Origin: Staphylococcus debuckii
GTDB taxonomy: Bacteria > Bacillota > Bacilli > Staphylococcales > Staphylococcaceae
Direction: 5' to 3'
Assembly: GCF_003718735.1 (NCBI RefSeq)
Contig: NZ_CP033460.1
Coordinates: 2,232,001-2,296,000, forward strand
DNA: 64,000 bases
In this document: one piece after another, positions 8,039 through 16,715 of the stretch
Numbering within the stretch: the stretch's first letter is position 1
Layout of the letters: every line of letters begins with the position of its first letter
Notes under the pieces: model-generated
Told to the model about the DNA's origin: nothing
The model's input: only the letters and a program-made list of their open reading frames with translations
Database searches by the model: none
Program-made: the position numbers and the translations under genes

Positions 8039-9205
8039 TTAAACTTCTATAGATTTAACGCCATCACCAATATTGACATGATAAAATGACGGTGCGTAGC
8101 CTATTTTGTTGGTATAAATTTGTGTTACTTCTTCTTCTAACTGATGAATACGTTCTTTATGCACCAAAGCAATGGCACAGCCTGCAAAACCTGCTCCGGT
8201 CATACGCGCACCTAAGACGCCTTCTACTTGCTGAGCTGTTTCTGCCAGCGCATCCAATTCTGCGCCTGTGACTTCGTAATCTTCTTTTAAGGAAGCGTGC
8301 GACGCATTCAAAAGCTTGCCGAATGTCGTAAAATCACTGTGCTCTAAAGCCTCGTAAGCTTGTTTAACGCGTGCATTTTCAGTTACAGCATGTCGCGCTC
8401 TGCGTAATAATGTTGCATCTTCAATCAAATACTGATACTTATCAAAGGTTTCTGTATCTAGATGACCTAGCGCCGCAATATCTAATTCTTGCTGCAGCAA
8501 TGCTAAAGCTTTCTGACATTCTTCCAAACGTTCATTATATTTTGATTCAGCGAGCTCACGACGTTTATTAGTATTCATAATTGAAATCACATAGTCTCCG
8601 AACTCTGCTGGTACATAATGATAATCAAGCGTAGCAGTATCAAGTAAGATAGCTTGGTCTTTTCTTCCCATACCCACAATAAATTGATCCATAATGCCTG
8701 AATTGACACCGATAAATTGATTTTCAACTTTACGTCCAAGTTGAATGAGTTCTAGGCGCTCCACTTCCAAGTCAAATAAAGATTTTAATAACCAGCCGAT
8801 CAACATTTCAATAGAAGCAGATGACGATAAACTCGCACCGTTCGGAATGTTACCTTCAACTAAAATATTAAAGCCTGTCTCAATGGAATAACCTGCTTCC
8901 TTTAAGAATTTAATCATTCCCTTTGGATAATTGGCCCAACTGTGCGTCGCATTAAATTGTAAATCATCTAGGGAAAATTCAATCACTCCTGAGTCCTCAA
9001 AGTTATTCGAGTACAGACGAATTTTACGATCTTCTCTTTTACTTGCTAAGCCATATGTGCCCAGTTCGATGGCTGCTGGAAAAACATAACCGCCGTTATA
9101 ATCTGTATGTTCTCCGATTAAATTAATTCTACCTGGTGCAAAAGCAGCAACTTCTGGCTGCTCGTGAAATAAGGTTTCGAATTTAGCTTTCATAGATGTC
9201 AGCAT
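8039..9205 (-). CDS. galK: Galactokinase GalK
   Basis: Phosphorylates galactose to galactose-1-phosphate with ATP (GHMP kinase family). Visible motifs are the galactokinase signature GRINLIGEHTDYNGG (25-39), the glycine/serine ATP loop GASLSSSAS (about 126-134) and the C-terminal MTGAGFAGCA. The ATG of MLTSMKAKF follows GGAGG by 8 bp and gives 388 aa. A GTG or TTG farther upstream would overlap that ribosome-binding site. It is the first enzyme gene behind galR, and operator-like palindromes lie just upstream. Confidence 0.93.
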   Translation of the reverse strand: MLTSMKAKFETLFHEQPEVAAFAPGRINLIGEHTDYNGGYVFPAAIELGTYGLASKREDRKIRLYSNNFEDSGVIEFSLDDLQFNATHSWANYPKGMIKFLKEAGYSIETGFNILVEGNIPNGASLSSSASIEMLIGWLLKSLFDLEVERLELIQLGRKVENQFIGVNSGIMDQFIVGMGRKDQAILLDTATLDYHYVPAEFGDYVISIMNTNKRRELAESKYNERLEECQKALALLQQELDIAALGHLDTETFDKYQYLIEDATLLRRARHAVTENARVKQAYEALEHSDFTTFGKLLNASHASLKEDYEVTGAELDALAETAQQVEGVLGARMTGAGFAGCAIALVHKERIHQLEEEVTQIYTNKIGYAPSFYHVNIGDGVKSIEV

Positions 9206-9237
9206 TGCCTTTTCCTCCCACACTATAGTAAATATTC

Positions 9238-9274
9238 TTTAGTAAACACACTTAAAGTTTATCTGTTTACTAAA
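9238..9274. promoter_or_regulatory. Candidate GalR operators upstream of galK
   Basis: TTTAGTAAACA and TGTTTACTAAA form a perfect 11-bp inverted pair 15 bp apart, in the gap between galR and galK. GTTTAC/GTAAAC half-sites also occur in tandem just upstream of galR (about 10310-10330). This fits a LacI-family repressor acting on both promoters. Assignment to this GalR is inference. Confidence 0.6.
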
Positions 9275-9294
9275 TGTTTTGTCAAAATATTTTT

Positions 9295-10293
9295 TCATTC
9301 TTTTTCAGAGTATGACTGACGGACTATCAAGCGTGTTTGTACTAGTGTATGCAGAGCATTAGCACGTGCTTTTTTAATTCTGTCTTCAGCCATCGCAACC
9401 GCACTCTTTCCAAATTGTTCAATATCAATTTGCACACTTGTCAAAGAAGGTGTGACATATTGATTGACCTCTAAATCATTGAAGCCGATGACACTTACCT
9501 CGTCTGGAACTTGCTTGCCTAATTTCTGCAATCCTTGAATGACGCCGATAGCAACCATATCATTGCCAGCTAGTACAACATCCGGCAATTGAGTTATAGA
9601 TTCAATTTCTTGTTCTCCATCTTCACGCGTCCAACCTATGAGATGGCTATCCGGTGTCTCGTTATGGTCTTCGCACCATTGCATATAAGCCTGATAACGT
9701 GCGTCGCTCTCATAACTTGTCTCACCTGTTAAGGAGGTTTCTTCTCGCATGCCTCCGAAGTAAGCAATATGTGCTTTAGGATGCGTCTGTCTAATTCTAT
9801 CAAGCAGTTGCAGTGTCGTTTTCTGTAAATCTGAATAAACTGCATCCATGTAGTCTGGTGTTTCAGGATTGTTAATCACTACTATATTAGGATTATACTG
9901 ATAAATTTCTTTCAGGGCTGCTTGTGAAAAATGCCCGATAACTAAGAGTGCGCCTGCCTTTTTGACTTCTGACCAATCTTGTTTCTTCATTCCTGGTTCA
10001 ACCCGAATCGTTTTCTTTAAAGTTAAATTTAAACGATTGATTTCTGTCTCAATCGCAAGTCTCAATTCTCTATGAAAGGGATCTGCCATTTCTCTGCGTC
10101 TCGAAGCATAGGTAATAATTTGCACTTGCCGATTCAGCCGTTCCGTTTTCTGATAGGACATTTCTTCTGCTGTCTTAAGAATACGTGCTCTAGTCGTATC
10201 AGCCACAGATAAAGTCGGGTCTTCATTCAACACGCGAGAAACTGTTCCCGGACTCACGCCAGCTGCTTTTGCAATTGCTCTGATACTCGCCAT
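9295..10293 (-). CDS. galR: LacI-family repressor of the gal operon (GalR)
   Basis: 332 aa. The N-terminal LacI helix-turn-helix (SIRAIAKAAGVSPGTVSRVL, residues 3-22) is followed by a periplasmic-binding-protein-like sugar domain (AGNDMVAIGVIQGLQKLG). It lies directly upstream of galK on the same strand, so it probably regulates galKET and itself in response to galactose or a metabolite. Half-sites upstream of both galR and galK support this. Confidence 0.88.
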   Translation of the reverse strand: MASIRAIAKAAGVSPGTVSRVLNEDPTLSVADTTRARILKTAEEMSYQKTERLNRQVQIITYASRRREMADPFHRELRLAIETEINRLNLTLKKTIRVEPGMKKQDWSEVKKAGALLVIGHFSQAALKEIYQYNPNIVVINNPETPDYMDAVYSDLQKTTLQLLDRIRQTHPKAHIAYFGGMREETSLTGETSYESDARYQAYMQWCEDHNETPDSHLIGWTREDGEQEIESITQLPDVVLAGNDMVAIGVIQGLQKLGKQVPDEVSVIGFNDLEVNQYVTPSLTSVQIDIEQFGKSAVAMAEDRIKKARANALHTLVQTRLIVRQSYSEKE

Positions 10294-10439
10294 CCACCTG
10301 ACCTCCTTTTGTTTACTTTAAGTTTACTATCATCTTAATCGTCTCACAACTAAAATTTGATATACTTTCTTAAATTATGCAAATCTTTTTTGAAAAGTGG
10401 AAGAATATAGTATAGTCTTTTAATGAGGAGTCAATGCTT

Positions 10440-11264
10440 ATGAACAAAGATATACAAAATAATGATATAGATGTAATGACGGATCAACACATTGTCCGTT
10501 ATGAAGATGGAAAGTTGTTCGAAACAACTGACAGTTACGTAACTGAATTCCCTTTAACAATTATGGTCAATGGAGAAGAGTTTGCGACTGTCATCTGCAG
10601 TCCAGACCACATGGAAGAATTGGTTCTGGGCTTTTTAGCGTCTGAAGGGGCAATACTGAAACGCAGTGAACTAAAGTCCATCCAAATTGATGACAGTAAA
10701 GGGTTCGCGCATGTAGAACTCACTAAAGATTTAGGCGACCGCTTCGAATATTCCACCAAGCGTATGATTGCGTCTTGTTGCGGAAAAAGCCGTGAGTTTT
10801 ACTTCCATAATGATGCGGCAATCGCTAAAACGAGCATGTCGCATATCACATTGCAACCACAACAAGTTGTTAATATGATGACCCGTCTGCAAAGTGCAAG
10901 TACATTATTTAAACGTACAGGCGGATTGCATAACGCTGCTATCAGTGATGGTGATACATTCTTTGAACACCGCCAAGATATCGGACGACATAATGCGCTC
11001 GATAAACTTTATGGTTTCTGTTTAGAACGACATATTCCAGTACGTGATAAAGTGTTAATCTTCAGCGGTCGAATTTCTTCGGAAATCTTAATCAAAGCGG
11101 CCAAAATCGGTGTCGGAGTGATTTTATCTAAATCTGCGCCGACGACTTTAGCTGTTAAACTTGCAGATGATTTGAATATTACAGCCATTGGTTTTTGCAG
11201 AGATGGCAACTTCAGTGTATATAGTCATCCAGAACGTATTAAAGCTGTGCCTTCGCAAGAGTAA
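10440..11264 (+). CDS. fdhD: FdhD, sulfurtransferase needed for formate dehydrogenase
   Basis: FdhD transfers sulfur to the molybdopterin cofactor of formate dehydrogenase. The cysteine-containing loop IASCCGKSR (about 111-119) is the conserved catalytic site; GGLHNAAI and DIGRHNALDKL are further family signatures. I prefer the ATG at 10440 (MNKDIQ), 9 bp after GAGGAG, to the ATG two codons earlier, which is only 3 bp from it. It is monocistronic and transcribed away from galR. Its client is presumably the formate dehydrogenase at 36-39 kb. Confidence 0.93.
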   Translation: MNKDIQNNDIDVMTDQHIVRYEDGKLFETTDSYVTEFPLTIMVNGEEFATVICSPDHMEELVLGFLASEGAILKRSELKSIQIDDSKGFAHVELTKDLGDRFEYSTKRMIASCCGKSREFYFHNDAAIAKTSMSHITLQPQQVVNMMTRLQSASTLFKRTGGLHNAAISDGDTFFEHRQDIGRHNALDKLYGFCLERHIPVRDKVLIFSGRISSEILIKAAKIGVGVILSKSAPTTLAVKLADDLNITAIGFCRDGNFSVYSHPERIKAVPSQE

Positions 11265-11291
11265 CTCTTGTAAAAGCACAGCTTCTTTTTT
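11242..11291 (+). terminator. fdhD terminator, stem overlapping the stop codon
   Basis: Arms AAGCTGTGC (inside the last fdhD codons) and GCACAGCTT are followed by TCTTTTTTAT. The long loop contains a second small hairpin (CAAGAG/CTCTTG). Confidence 0.75.
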
Positions 11292-12045
11292 ATGCGTTTT
11301 CTTTTAATATTTGATAGCGATAACTGATAAATGTGTAGCCTTGTTTAATATACATATCTTTCGCTGTATCTTCCCCATCTGCTACTAAAATAATAGGTTT
11401 GCCCTCAGCATAAGCCGCAACGAATGCTTGCATCGCACGCCCTATTCCTTGACGGCGCATACTTTCAATCACACCAAAGCTATCGATTTCGAGCGTCTGC
11501 TCAGTTTCAATGGCATCTAATGAACCCACAGGCTGATTTTGATAGTAAACCACGATACGCTTGACCTGCTGCTCATCTTGGAAGTTCTTACGAATCATTC
11601 TTTCTGACTCATCAGCATAGTCTTTCCCAAATTGAAGGGCAAAGGTACGATGAATCGTTAAATAATCATCTAAATTGTCTTCATCTACCCATTCAATCTT
11701 TAAAGTGTCAGGAATCTCGCCTTTCAATGCTTCCGCTTCAATCGCATACATTTCCATCAACCCCAATTCATAGCTTTCTTTTTCCAAGTAATCTTGAAAA
11801 TTTAAAGAGAGCTCTGTATTTTCTGGAAAAGTAAACATGAGATGATGACTGCTCTGTGCATGATGTTGTTGTAATTGCGTCTCTGCATCTTTCAACCATT
11901 GTTCGAACTCAGGCATTTCATGATAAACCCATTTGTTTGAATAATAAGTTAAAGGCTCTTCGGGTGTCAGATAAACGGTCTTCACGTCATCTTGAAAAGC
12001 AATTTCGCCTGTTTCCTCTATTAAATCCATTGAAAGTTGCACCAT
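11290..12045 (-). CDS. GNAT-family N-acetyltransferase, function unknown
   Basis: 251 aa. The C-terminal half carries the acetyl-CoA fold: strand DSFGVIESMRRQG followed by the pyrophosphate loop RRQGIGRAMQAF (near 203-214), then the closing YIKQGYTFISYRYQIL. The N-terminal 120 residues resemble no domain I recognise. An AGAGGA precedes the ATG. The substrate cannot be told from sequence. It stands alone between fdhD and bioY; a 25-bp gap to the bioY stop leaves little room for separate control. Confidence 0.75.
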   Translation of the reverse strand: MVQLSMDLIEETGEIAFQDDVKTVYLTPEEPLTYYSNKWVYHEMPEFEQWLKDAETQLQQHHAQSSHHLMFTFPENTELSLNFQDYLEKESYELGLMEMYAIEAEALKGEIPDTLKIEWVDEDNLDDYLTIHRTFALQFGKDYADESERMIRKNFQDEQQVKRIVVYYQNQPVGSLDAIETEQTLEIDSFGVIESMRRQGIGRAMQAFVAAYAEGKPIILVADGEDTAKDMYIKQGYTFISYRYQILKENA

Positions 12046-12070
12046 AACTGATTCCTCTTTTCCTTGAAAC

Positions 12071-12622
12071 TTAGAAACGAATTAATTGTTTGAATCGCGT
12101 ATGATTCAATAACGCCGCTCCAATTAATGAAGCAATTACAGCTTTCACAATATCACCTGGCATAAATACAAATGATAAAAAGAAAGCTTTAGAGAGTGGC
12201 ATATTCGTAATCATTCCCATAATCAAAGTACCAAGAATATCTAGAAGTAGTACGCCTGCTACAATAACTGGAATGAAAATTTTAATAAAGTTAATGCGCT
12301 CAATTGTTCTGTCGCGATACCAGCCGATTAAGAATGCTACAACTGGATACAAGAATAAAAATCCTGCAGATGGTCCGGCAAACACTCCGATACCGCCACG
12401 TCCGCCAGATAAAACGGGTAAGCCGCAAGCTGCTAAAATAAGGAATACAATCACACTGATTGTGCCGTATTTCTTACCTAACAGAATACCTGCTAAGAAA
12501 ATGCCAACGTTTTGCAAAACGATAGGTACTGGCATAAATGGTAAAGGAATCGGCGGTACTAAGCCGAGCAAAGCTATAATTGCAGTCATAATCGCTGTAA
12601 ATGTAATGTGTTTGGTAGTCAT
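12071..12622 (-). CDS. bioY: BioY biotin transporter substrate-binding (S) component
   Basis: An integral membrane protein of 183 aa with about six segments. Features typical of BioY are the PVPIVLQNVGIFLAG region (about 31-45) and GGIGVFAGPSAGFLFLYP (about 76-93). It imports biotin, alone or with a shared ECF energizing module that is not encoded here. AAGGAGG lies 7 bp before the ATG. A BirA-type palindrome upstream indicates repression by biotin-bound BirA. Confidence 0.92.
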   Translation of the reverse strand: MTTKHITFTAIMTAIIALLGLVPPIPLPFMPVPIVLQNVGIFLAGILLGKKYGTISVIVFLILAACGLPVLSGGRGGIGVFAGPSAGFLFLYPVVAFLIGWYRDRTIERINFIKIFIPVIVAGVLLLDILGTLIMGMITNMPLSKAFFLSFVFMPGDIVKAVIASLIGAALLNHTRFKQLIRF

Positions 12623-12663
12623 AATAATCCTCCTTGAAATATATCCAAGAAAGATTATACCAT

Positions 12664-12698
12664 AAATGTTAACTTTGATTTACATAAAGTTTACATTT
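12664..12698. promoter_or_regulatory. BirA (biotin repressor) operator upstream of bioY
   Basis: AAATGTTAACTTT and AAAGTTTACATTT are 13-bp inverted arms with one mismatch and a 9-bp spacer, about 40 bp upstream of the bioY start. Both the sequence and the arrangement match the GTTAAC-type BirA operators known in Firmicutes. Confidence 0.82.
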
Positions 12699-12721
12699 AA
12701 AGTGGATTATTTTTCTTTCCG

Positions 12722-13666
12722 CTACTCTGTAACTGATTCCGCCAAATGTGTCATATATTCAAAGAAGCTATGTCGATCTACATCATTCACAATATTGACC
12801 GTGCGGCCGCCTTCCACTACTTTGACGGTGCGCCCTTGACTTGGTCCATGCGGAATGACTTCGACTTGCACCGCTTCAGATTTCACCAAATCAGGCTTAC
12901 CTACAAAGGCAGTGGTTAAGACATCCCATAAGAAATACGTAGAATTAGTAATAAAATGCGTAAGCGGCGGCACCGCTGCATAACATACTCCTAAGAAATC
13001 TACACCGACATGATGACGACGATCCGCCCAATATTGACGTACATCTACCGTTAAAGGTACTTGATTCGTACTTTCTAAAGCCACCATATCAATAGGAATA
13101 TCACTGGCAAATACCGTCTGCACTGCTTCGGGGTCCCAAAAAGCATTCCACTCAGCTGTCCCATCATGTTCCGGTTCTTCGACATTCCCTTTCGTTAAGA
13201 AAGTGCCGCCCATCCAGACCAGTCGTTCAATATTATGCGAAAGATGTGGCTCAGTGTGCAAAGCTTTCGCTAAATCCGTTAACGGGCCCGTAAATAATAA
13301 CGTTACCGGCTCCGGGCTTTCATTAACCTTCTCAATGATATCTTGATAGGCTTCAAGTTCGGATTCACCTGAGCGTTGTTCAATACGGCTTTCGTTCAAA
13401 ATCGGTAAAGCATCTACAAAGAAAGTATGCATTCGCCATTCTTTCGGGAACGGATTCTTACCTCTTTCATAAGAAGGCGCGACGTCTAATGCTCTATTTG
13501 AAAACCGATTAATGATTTTACGTGAGGCGCTGACTGCCGGTTCTAAATAACTATCAGCCCCGATTGCACTGACGCCAATTAAACGCAGGTCCTTCATTTG
13601 CAATAATAAAAATAGCGAAACGAGATCATCCACTCCGCCATCATGATCAAAGTAAACTGGTTTCAT
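12722..13666 (-). CDS. Inosine-uridine-preferring nucleoside hydrolase family protein
   Basis: Members hydrolyse ribonucleosides to base plus ribose. The N-terminal calcium and ribose-binding motif reads DHDGGVDD (8-15) instead of the usual DTDPGxDD, so Thr and Pro are replaced while the key aspartates remain. A second family element is LLFTGPLTDLAKAL (about 122-135), and NAFWDPEAV follows later. At 314 aa it is of normal length. AGGAGG-like sequence precedes the ATG. The true substrate is uncertain. It is monocistronic. Confidence 0.82.
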   Translation of the reverse strand: MKPVYFDHDGGVDDLVSLFLLLQMKDLRLIGVSAIGADSYLEPAVSASRKIINRFSNRALDVAPSYERGKNPFPKEWRMHTFFVDALPILNESRIEQRSGESELEAYQDIIEKVNESPEPVTLLFTGPLTDLAKALHTEPHLSHNIERLVWMGGTFLTKGNVEEPEHDGTAEWNAFWDPEAVQTVFASDIPIDMVALESTNQVPLTVDVRQYWADRRHHVGVDFLGVCYAAVPPLTHFITNSTYFLWDVLTTAFVGKPDLVKSEAVQVEVIPHGPSQGRTVKVVEGGRTVNIVNDVDRHSFFEYMTHLAESVTE

Positions 13667-13887
13667 TGATTATCCTCCGTGATGTTCTATATTTATCAAT
13701 ACTTCTATTCTAGGTACTCTTCACCTTAATTGCAAAGCTAAACAGCAGAAGCATTTTCAGCGCAATTGTGTCTAAATTTTTTCGCGCAGCGGACAGAAAG
13801 GTTTCAATCATTCATAATTGCTTTCCACCCCGTAATCTGAGTGATACACTAAACTTAATAGTTTCGAATCAACGAGGAGGTAGTATC

Positions 13888-15036
13888 GTGCTAGAATCAG
13901 GTTTAATTCATACAGAGATTCAGCGTAAATGGCTGAAGAAATTCCGTGAGGTGAAAACGGACTTTCAAGCTCATTCGGAAAAGAATGATTTGGAGAGCAG
14001 GTTTCCTTATGAAAATATCGACTGGCTGGTTAAGGAGGACTACACCCTATTGACGGTGCCGACGGAATATGGCGGCGAGGGTGCCACAATTGAAGACATG
14101 GTGATTTTACAAAGTTATTTAGGTGAGATTGATGGTGCCACTGCTCTGTCTATCGGGTGGCATTTAAGTGTGGTCGGACAATTGTATGCAGAGGAAATGT
14201 GGGAGCAGCCGCTGTTGGAGAAATTTGCGGAAGAAATTAAAGAGGGTGCGTTGATTAATCGTGCGGTGAGTGAAGCGGAAACTGGTAGTCCGACGCGTGG
14301 CGGCAAACCTTCCACACATGCGATCAAAGAGCAAGACAGTTATATCTTAAATGGTGTGAAGACGTTTACTTCTATGAGCCCTGCGTTAACGCATTTCTTG
14401 GTCAGCGGTTATGATGAGACATCAGGTCAATTCGGGTTCTTTTTAGTAGAAAAAGACACACCCGGCTTGTCTATCGCTGAAACATGGAATGTAATGGGGA
14501 TGCGTGCGACTGAGAGTCATGATTTAGTGTTGGAGGATGTACGTATTCCTGCTGAAAACTTTGTGGAGGTTGCTGGCAAAGGTCCGAAACGTCCGAATGG
14601 CTGGATGCTGCATATCCCAAGTGTTTATTTAGGTATTGCGCAAGCTGCTGCTGATTACGCCAAAGATTTCGCGCAACATCACAGTCCGAATAGTATTGAA
14701 GGTACGATTGCTGACTTGCCGACTGTGCAGCAATCTGTCGGTGAAATGGAGTCGCTACTGTTATCTGCACGCGGTTTCTTATGGTCAACTGCTCGTATTT
14801 ATCACGAATCTCCAGAGGCGCCTGTGTGGAATGAAACTTCAGCCAGCAAAATATTAGTGATGAATCAAGGTTTGCAAGTTGTGGACATTGCGATGCGCAT
14901 TGTGGGTGCTAAGAGCTTGGAAATGGAGCGTCCGCTTCAACGTTATTATCGTGATATGCGCGCGGGTCTGCATAATCCACCGATGCAAGATGCTGCTTAT
15001 ACAAATATTGCTAAATCTGAACTTCATTTATTTTAA
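13888..15036 (+). CDS. Acyl-CoA dehydrogenase family flavoprotein
   Basis: 382 aa, the usual length for the family, which oxidises acyl-CoA thioesters with FAD. Visible motifs are VSEAETGSPTRGG (flavin/substrate loop), GMRATESHDLVLEDVRIP in the middle domain and AMRIVGAKSLEMERPLQRYYRDMR near the C-terminus. The start is GTG, 7 bp after GAGGAGG. An upstream ATG in frame would add 40 residues unlike the family and is rejected. No electron-transfer or beta-oxidation partner adjoins it, and the substrate is unknown. Confidence 0.85.
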   Translation: MLESGLIHTEIQRKWLKKFREVKTDFQAHSEKNDLESRFPYENIDWLVKEDYTLLTVPTEYGGEGATIEDMVILQSYLGEIDGATALSIGWHLSVVGQLYAEEMWEQPLLEKFAEEIKEGALINRAVSEAETGSPTRGGKPSTHAIKEQDSYILNGVKTFTSMSPALTHFLVSGYDETSGQFGFFLVEKDTPGLSIAETWNVMGMRATESHDLVLEDVRIPAENFVEVAGKGPKRPNGWMLHIPSVYLGIAQAAADYAKDFAQHHSPNSIEGTIADLPTVQQSVGEMESLLLSARGFLWSTARIYHESPEAPVWNETSASKILVMNQGLQVVDIAMRIVGAKSLEMERPLQRYYRDMRAGLHNPPMQDAAYTNIAKSELHLF

Positions 15037-15049
15037 CTAAGATAGCCGA

Positions 15050-15088
15050 GTGAGCGGGACATGATGAATGTCTTGCTCACATTTTTTA
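15050..15088 (+). terminator. Terminator after the acyl-CoA dehydrogenase gene
   Basis: GTGAGCGGGACAT and ATGTCTTGCTCAC form a 13-bp stem with one mispair and a short loop, followed by ATTTTTT. Confidence 0.85.
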
Positions 15089-15210
15089 TTGTGTGTATAG
15101 GTTTTATTCACTCGTTTTTTCATTTATAACCTACTATTTTTGGTGCCTACAATTAATAGAATACAATTTTTTACAAAAAAATGTTGTGTAATAGGAGAAG
15201 AGGCCTTATA

Positions 15211-15239
15211 ATTGAGAATAAATGATAATGGTTTTCAAT
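15211..15239. promoter_or_regulatory. Fur box upstream of fhuD2
   Basis: The sequence around TGAGAATAAATGATAATGG and TTTTCAATT contains overlapping TGATAAT-type heptads in inverted array, matching the Fur consensus at most positions. It ends about 18 bp before the fhuD2 start, where binding would block transcription when iron is plentiful. Confidence 0.75.
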
Positions 15240-15256
15240 TAGGAGGAAAATTATAA

Positions 15257-16171
15257 ATGAAGAAATTGCTTATCCCTTTGATAGTTTTAGTACTTGTGTT
15301 GGCTGCTTGCGGCAACAAGTCTGATGATAAAAAGGACTCTAAGAAAGAAACACGTTCATACACTATGGACAATGGTAAGAAGATTGATATTCCGAAAGAC
15401 CCTAAACGTATTGCGGTTGTAGCTCCTACATATGCTGGTGGCGTGAAAAAATTAGGTGGAAATATCGTAGCTGTCAATAGCCAAGTTGACGACAGCAAAG
15501 TGTTAAAAGATAAATTTAAAAATGTTGAAAAAATCGGCGCAACTGGCAGTGAAGATGTTGAGAAAGTTATCAAACAAAAACCAGATTTAATTATTGTTTA
15601 CTCTACTGATAAAAATATTAAAAAATATCAAAAAGCAGCTCCAACTGTAGTCTTCGATTATGCGAAACATAAATACCTTGATCAACAACTTGAATTAGGT
15701 AAATTGTTGAATAAAGAAGACAAAGCTAAGAAATGGACTGAAGATTGGAAGAAAGAAACTGCTAAAGACGGTAAAGAAATCAAAGATAAAATCGGCAAAG
15801 ATTCAACAGTATCTCTATTAGATGAGTTCGATAAAAAACTTTACACTTACGGTCCTAACTGGGGTCGTGGCGGCGAAGTTATTTACCAAGCATTCGGATT
15901 GAAAATGCCAGCTAAACAAGAAGAACTTGTGAAAAAAGATGGCTGGGCTGAAGTGAAACAAGAGAAAATCCCTGAATATGCCGGTGATTATATCGTTTCA
16001 ACACGTGATGGCAAAGCAGAACCTTCTTACACTCAAACAAACTTATGGAAAAACTTGCCAGCAGTAAAAGACAACCACGTACTTAAAGTTGATGCAAAAA
16101 CATACTGGTTCAACGATCCATATACTTTAGATTATATGCGTAAAGATTTAAAAGAAAAATTCATGAAATAA
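15257..16171 (+). CDS. fhuD2: Hydroxamate siderophore-binding lipoprotein FhuD2
   Basis: Captures ferric hydroxamates and passes them to the FhuBGC importer, which is not in this window. The signal peptide ends in the lipobox LAAC (Cys19). The body has the class III binding-protein pattern: PKRIAVVAPTYAGG, KPDLIIVYSTDK, LLDEFDKKLYTYG and WGRGGEVIYQAFGLKMPA. The overall sequence closely resembles the S. aureus FhuD2 I know. It is an orphan gene, as in S. aureus, with a consensus AGGAGG, a Fur box upstream and a terminator downstream. Confidence 0.92.
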   Translation: MKKLLIPLIVLVLVLAACGNKSDDKKDSKKETRSYTMDNGKKIDIPKDPKRIAVVAPTYAGGVKKLGGNIVAVNSQVDDSKVLKDKFKNVEKIGATGSEDVEKVIKQKPDLIIVYSTDKNIKKYQKAAPTVVFDYAKHKYLDQQLELGKLLNKEDKAKKWTEDWKKETAKDGKEIKDKIGKDSTVSLLDEFDKKLYTYGPNWGRGGEVIYQAFGLKMPAKQEELVKKDGWAEVKQEKIPEYAGDYIVSTRDGKAEPSYTQTNLWKNLPAVKDNHVLKVDAKTYWFNDPYTLDYMRKDLKEKFMK

Positions 16172-16180
16172 TTGTACTGT

Positions 16181-16213
16181 AAAAAGTCGGGACACTTGAT
16201 GTTCCGGCTTTTT
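16181..16213 (+). terminator. fhuD2 terminator
   Basis: AAAAAGTCGGGACA and TGTTCCGGCTTTTT make a 13-14-bp stem with a 5-nt loop, and the T-run is part of the descending arm. Confidence 0.85.
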
Positions 16214-16290
16214 CTATATGCTATGGAGGTGGCGGGCGTGTGAAAGCGTTCGGGGGATTGCTGGGAGTGGTTGGGCGATGCTGGGCGAAT

Positions 16291-16427
16291 CTAGACACTT
16301 CTCAAAATCTTGGGTCTAGATTACATGCTTTTCTAGACACTTCTCAAAAACTTGTGTCCAGATTACATGCTTTTCTAGACACTTCTCAAAAACTTGTGTC
16401 TAGATTACATGCTTTTCTAGACACTTC
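16291..16427 (+). repeat. Tandem palindromic repeat, 42-bp period, three full units plus a partial one
   Basis: Units start with CTAGACACTT at 16291, 16333, 16375 and 16417. Each contains the arms TCTAGACAC and GTGTCTAGA around TTCTCAAAAACTT, followed by TTACATGCTTT. Because 42 is a multiple of three, the frame across it encodes a repeated 14-residue block (LDTSQKLVSRLHAF), but there is no good ribosome-binding site and the composition is unlike neighbouring genes, so I read it as non-coding. Confidence 0.85.
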
Positions 16428-16442
16428 ATATTCAATAAATGT

Positions 16443-16565
16443 ATATATTGGACAAGATGACGGCAAACGTGGACAATCAACTCATATATCGGCCAAGATG
16501 ACCACAAACGTGGCCAATAAACTCATATATTGGACAAGATGACGGCAAACGTGGCCAATAAACGC
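16443..16565 (+). repeat. Second tandem repeat, 41-bp period, three units
   Basis: Units begin at 16443, 16484 and 16525 with ATATATTGG. The shared sequence includes ACAAGATGACGGCAAACG and TGGCCAATAAACTC. TTGGCCA-type and TGGCCAA arms make each unit a potential hairpin. It starts 16 bp after the end of the 42-bp array but is unrelated to it in sequence. Confidence 0.85.
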
Positions 16566-16663
16566 TTCGCTAGCTTTTGCTTTCCAAAGTTTTCCCTACC
16601 AATCAAGCCGACTCTTCCCGCTCCCCCGCTCTCCAGGTCTTTCTTTCCCCAAATCTGCACAAT

Positions 16664-16701
16664 AAAAAATAGGAGTCAGAACATCAAAATGTCCTGCTCC
16701 T
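16664..16701 (-). terminator. Terminator after the urea transporter gene
   Basis: On the minus strand AGGAGCAGGACAT pairs with ATGTTCTGACTCCT, followed by ATTTTTTATT. Confidence 0.8.
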
Positions 16702-16715
16702 GTTCTCTGAATTTC

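Noticed and set aside
13768..13887. N-terminal 40-residue extension of the acyl-CoA dehydrogenase
   Set aside because: No ribosome-binding site at that ATG, unlike the family, and GAGGAGG with GTG lies downstream.
16240..16542. A 100-codon frame with a 14-residue repeat (LDTSQKLVSRLHAF) as a repeat protein
   Set aside because: The codon repeat follows from a 42-bp DNA array being divisible by three. No ribosome-binding site, and the unit is a palindrome.
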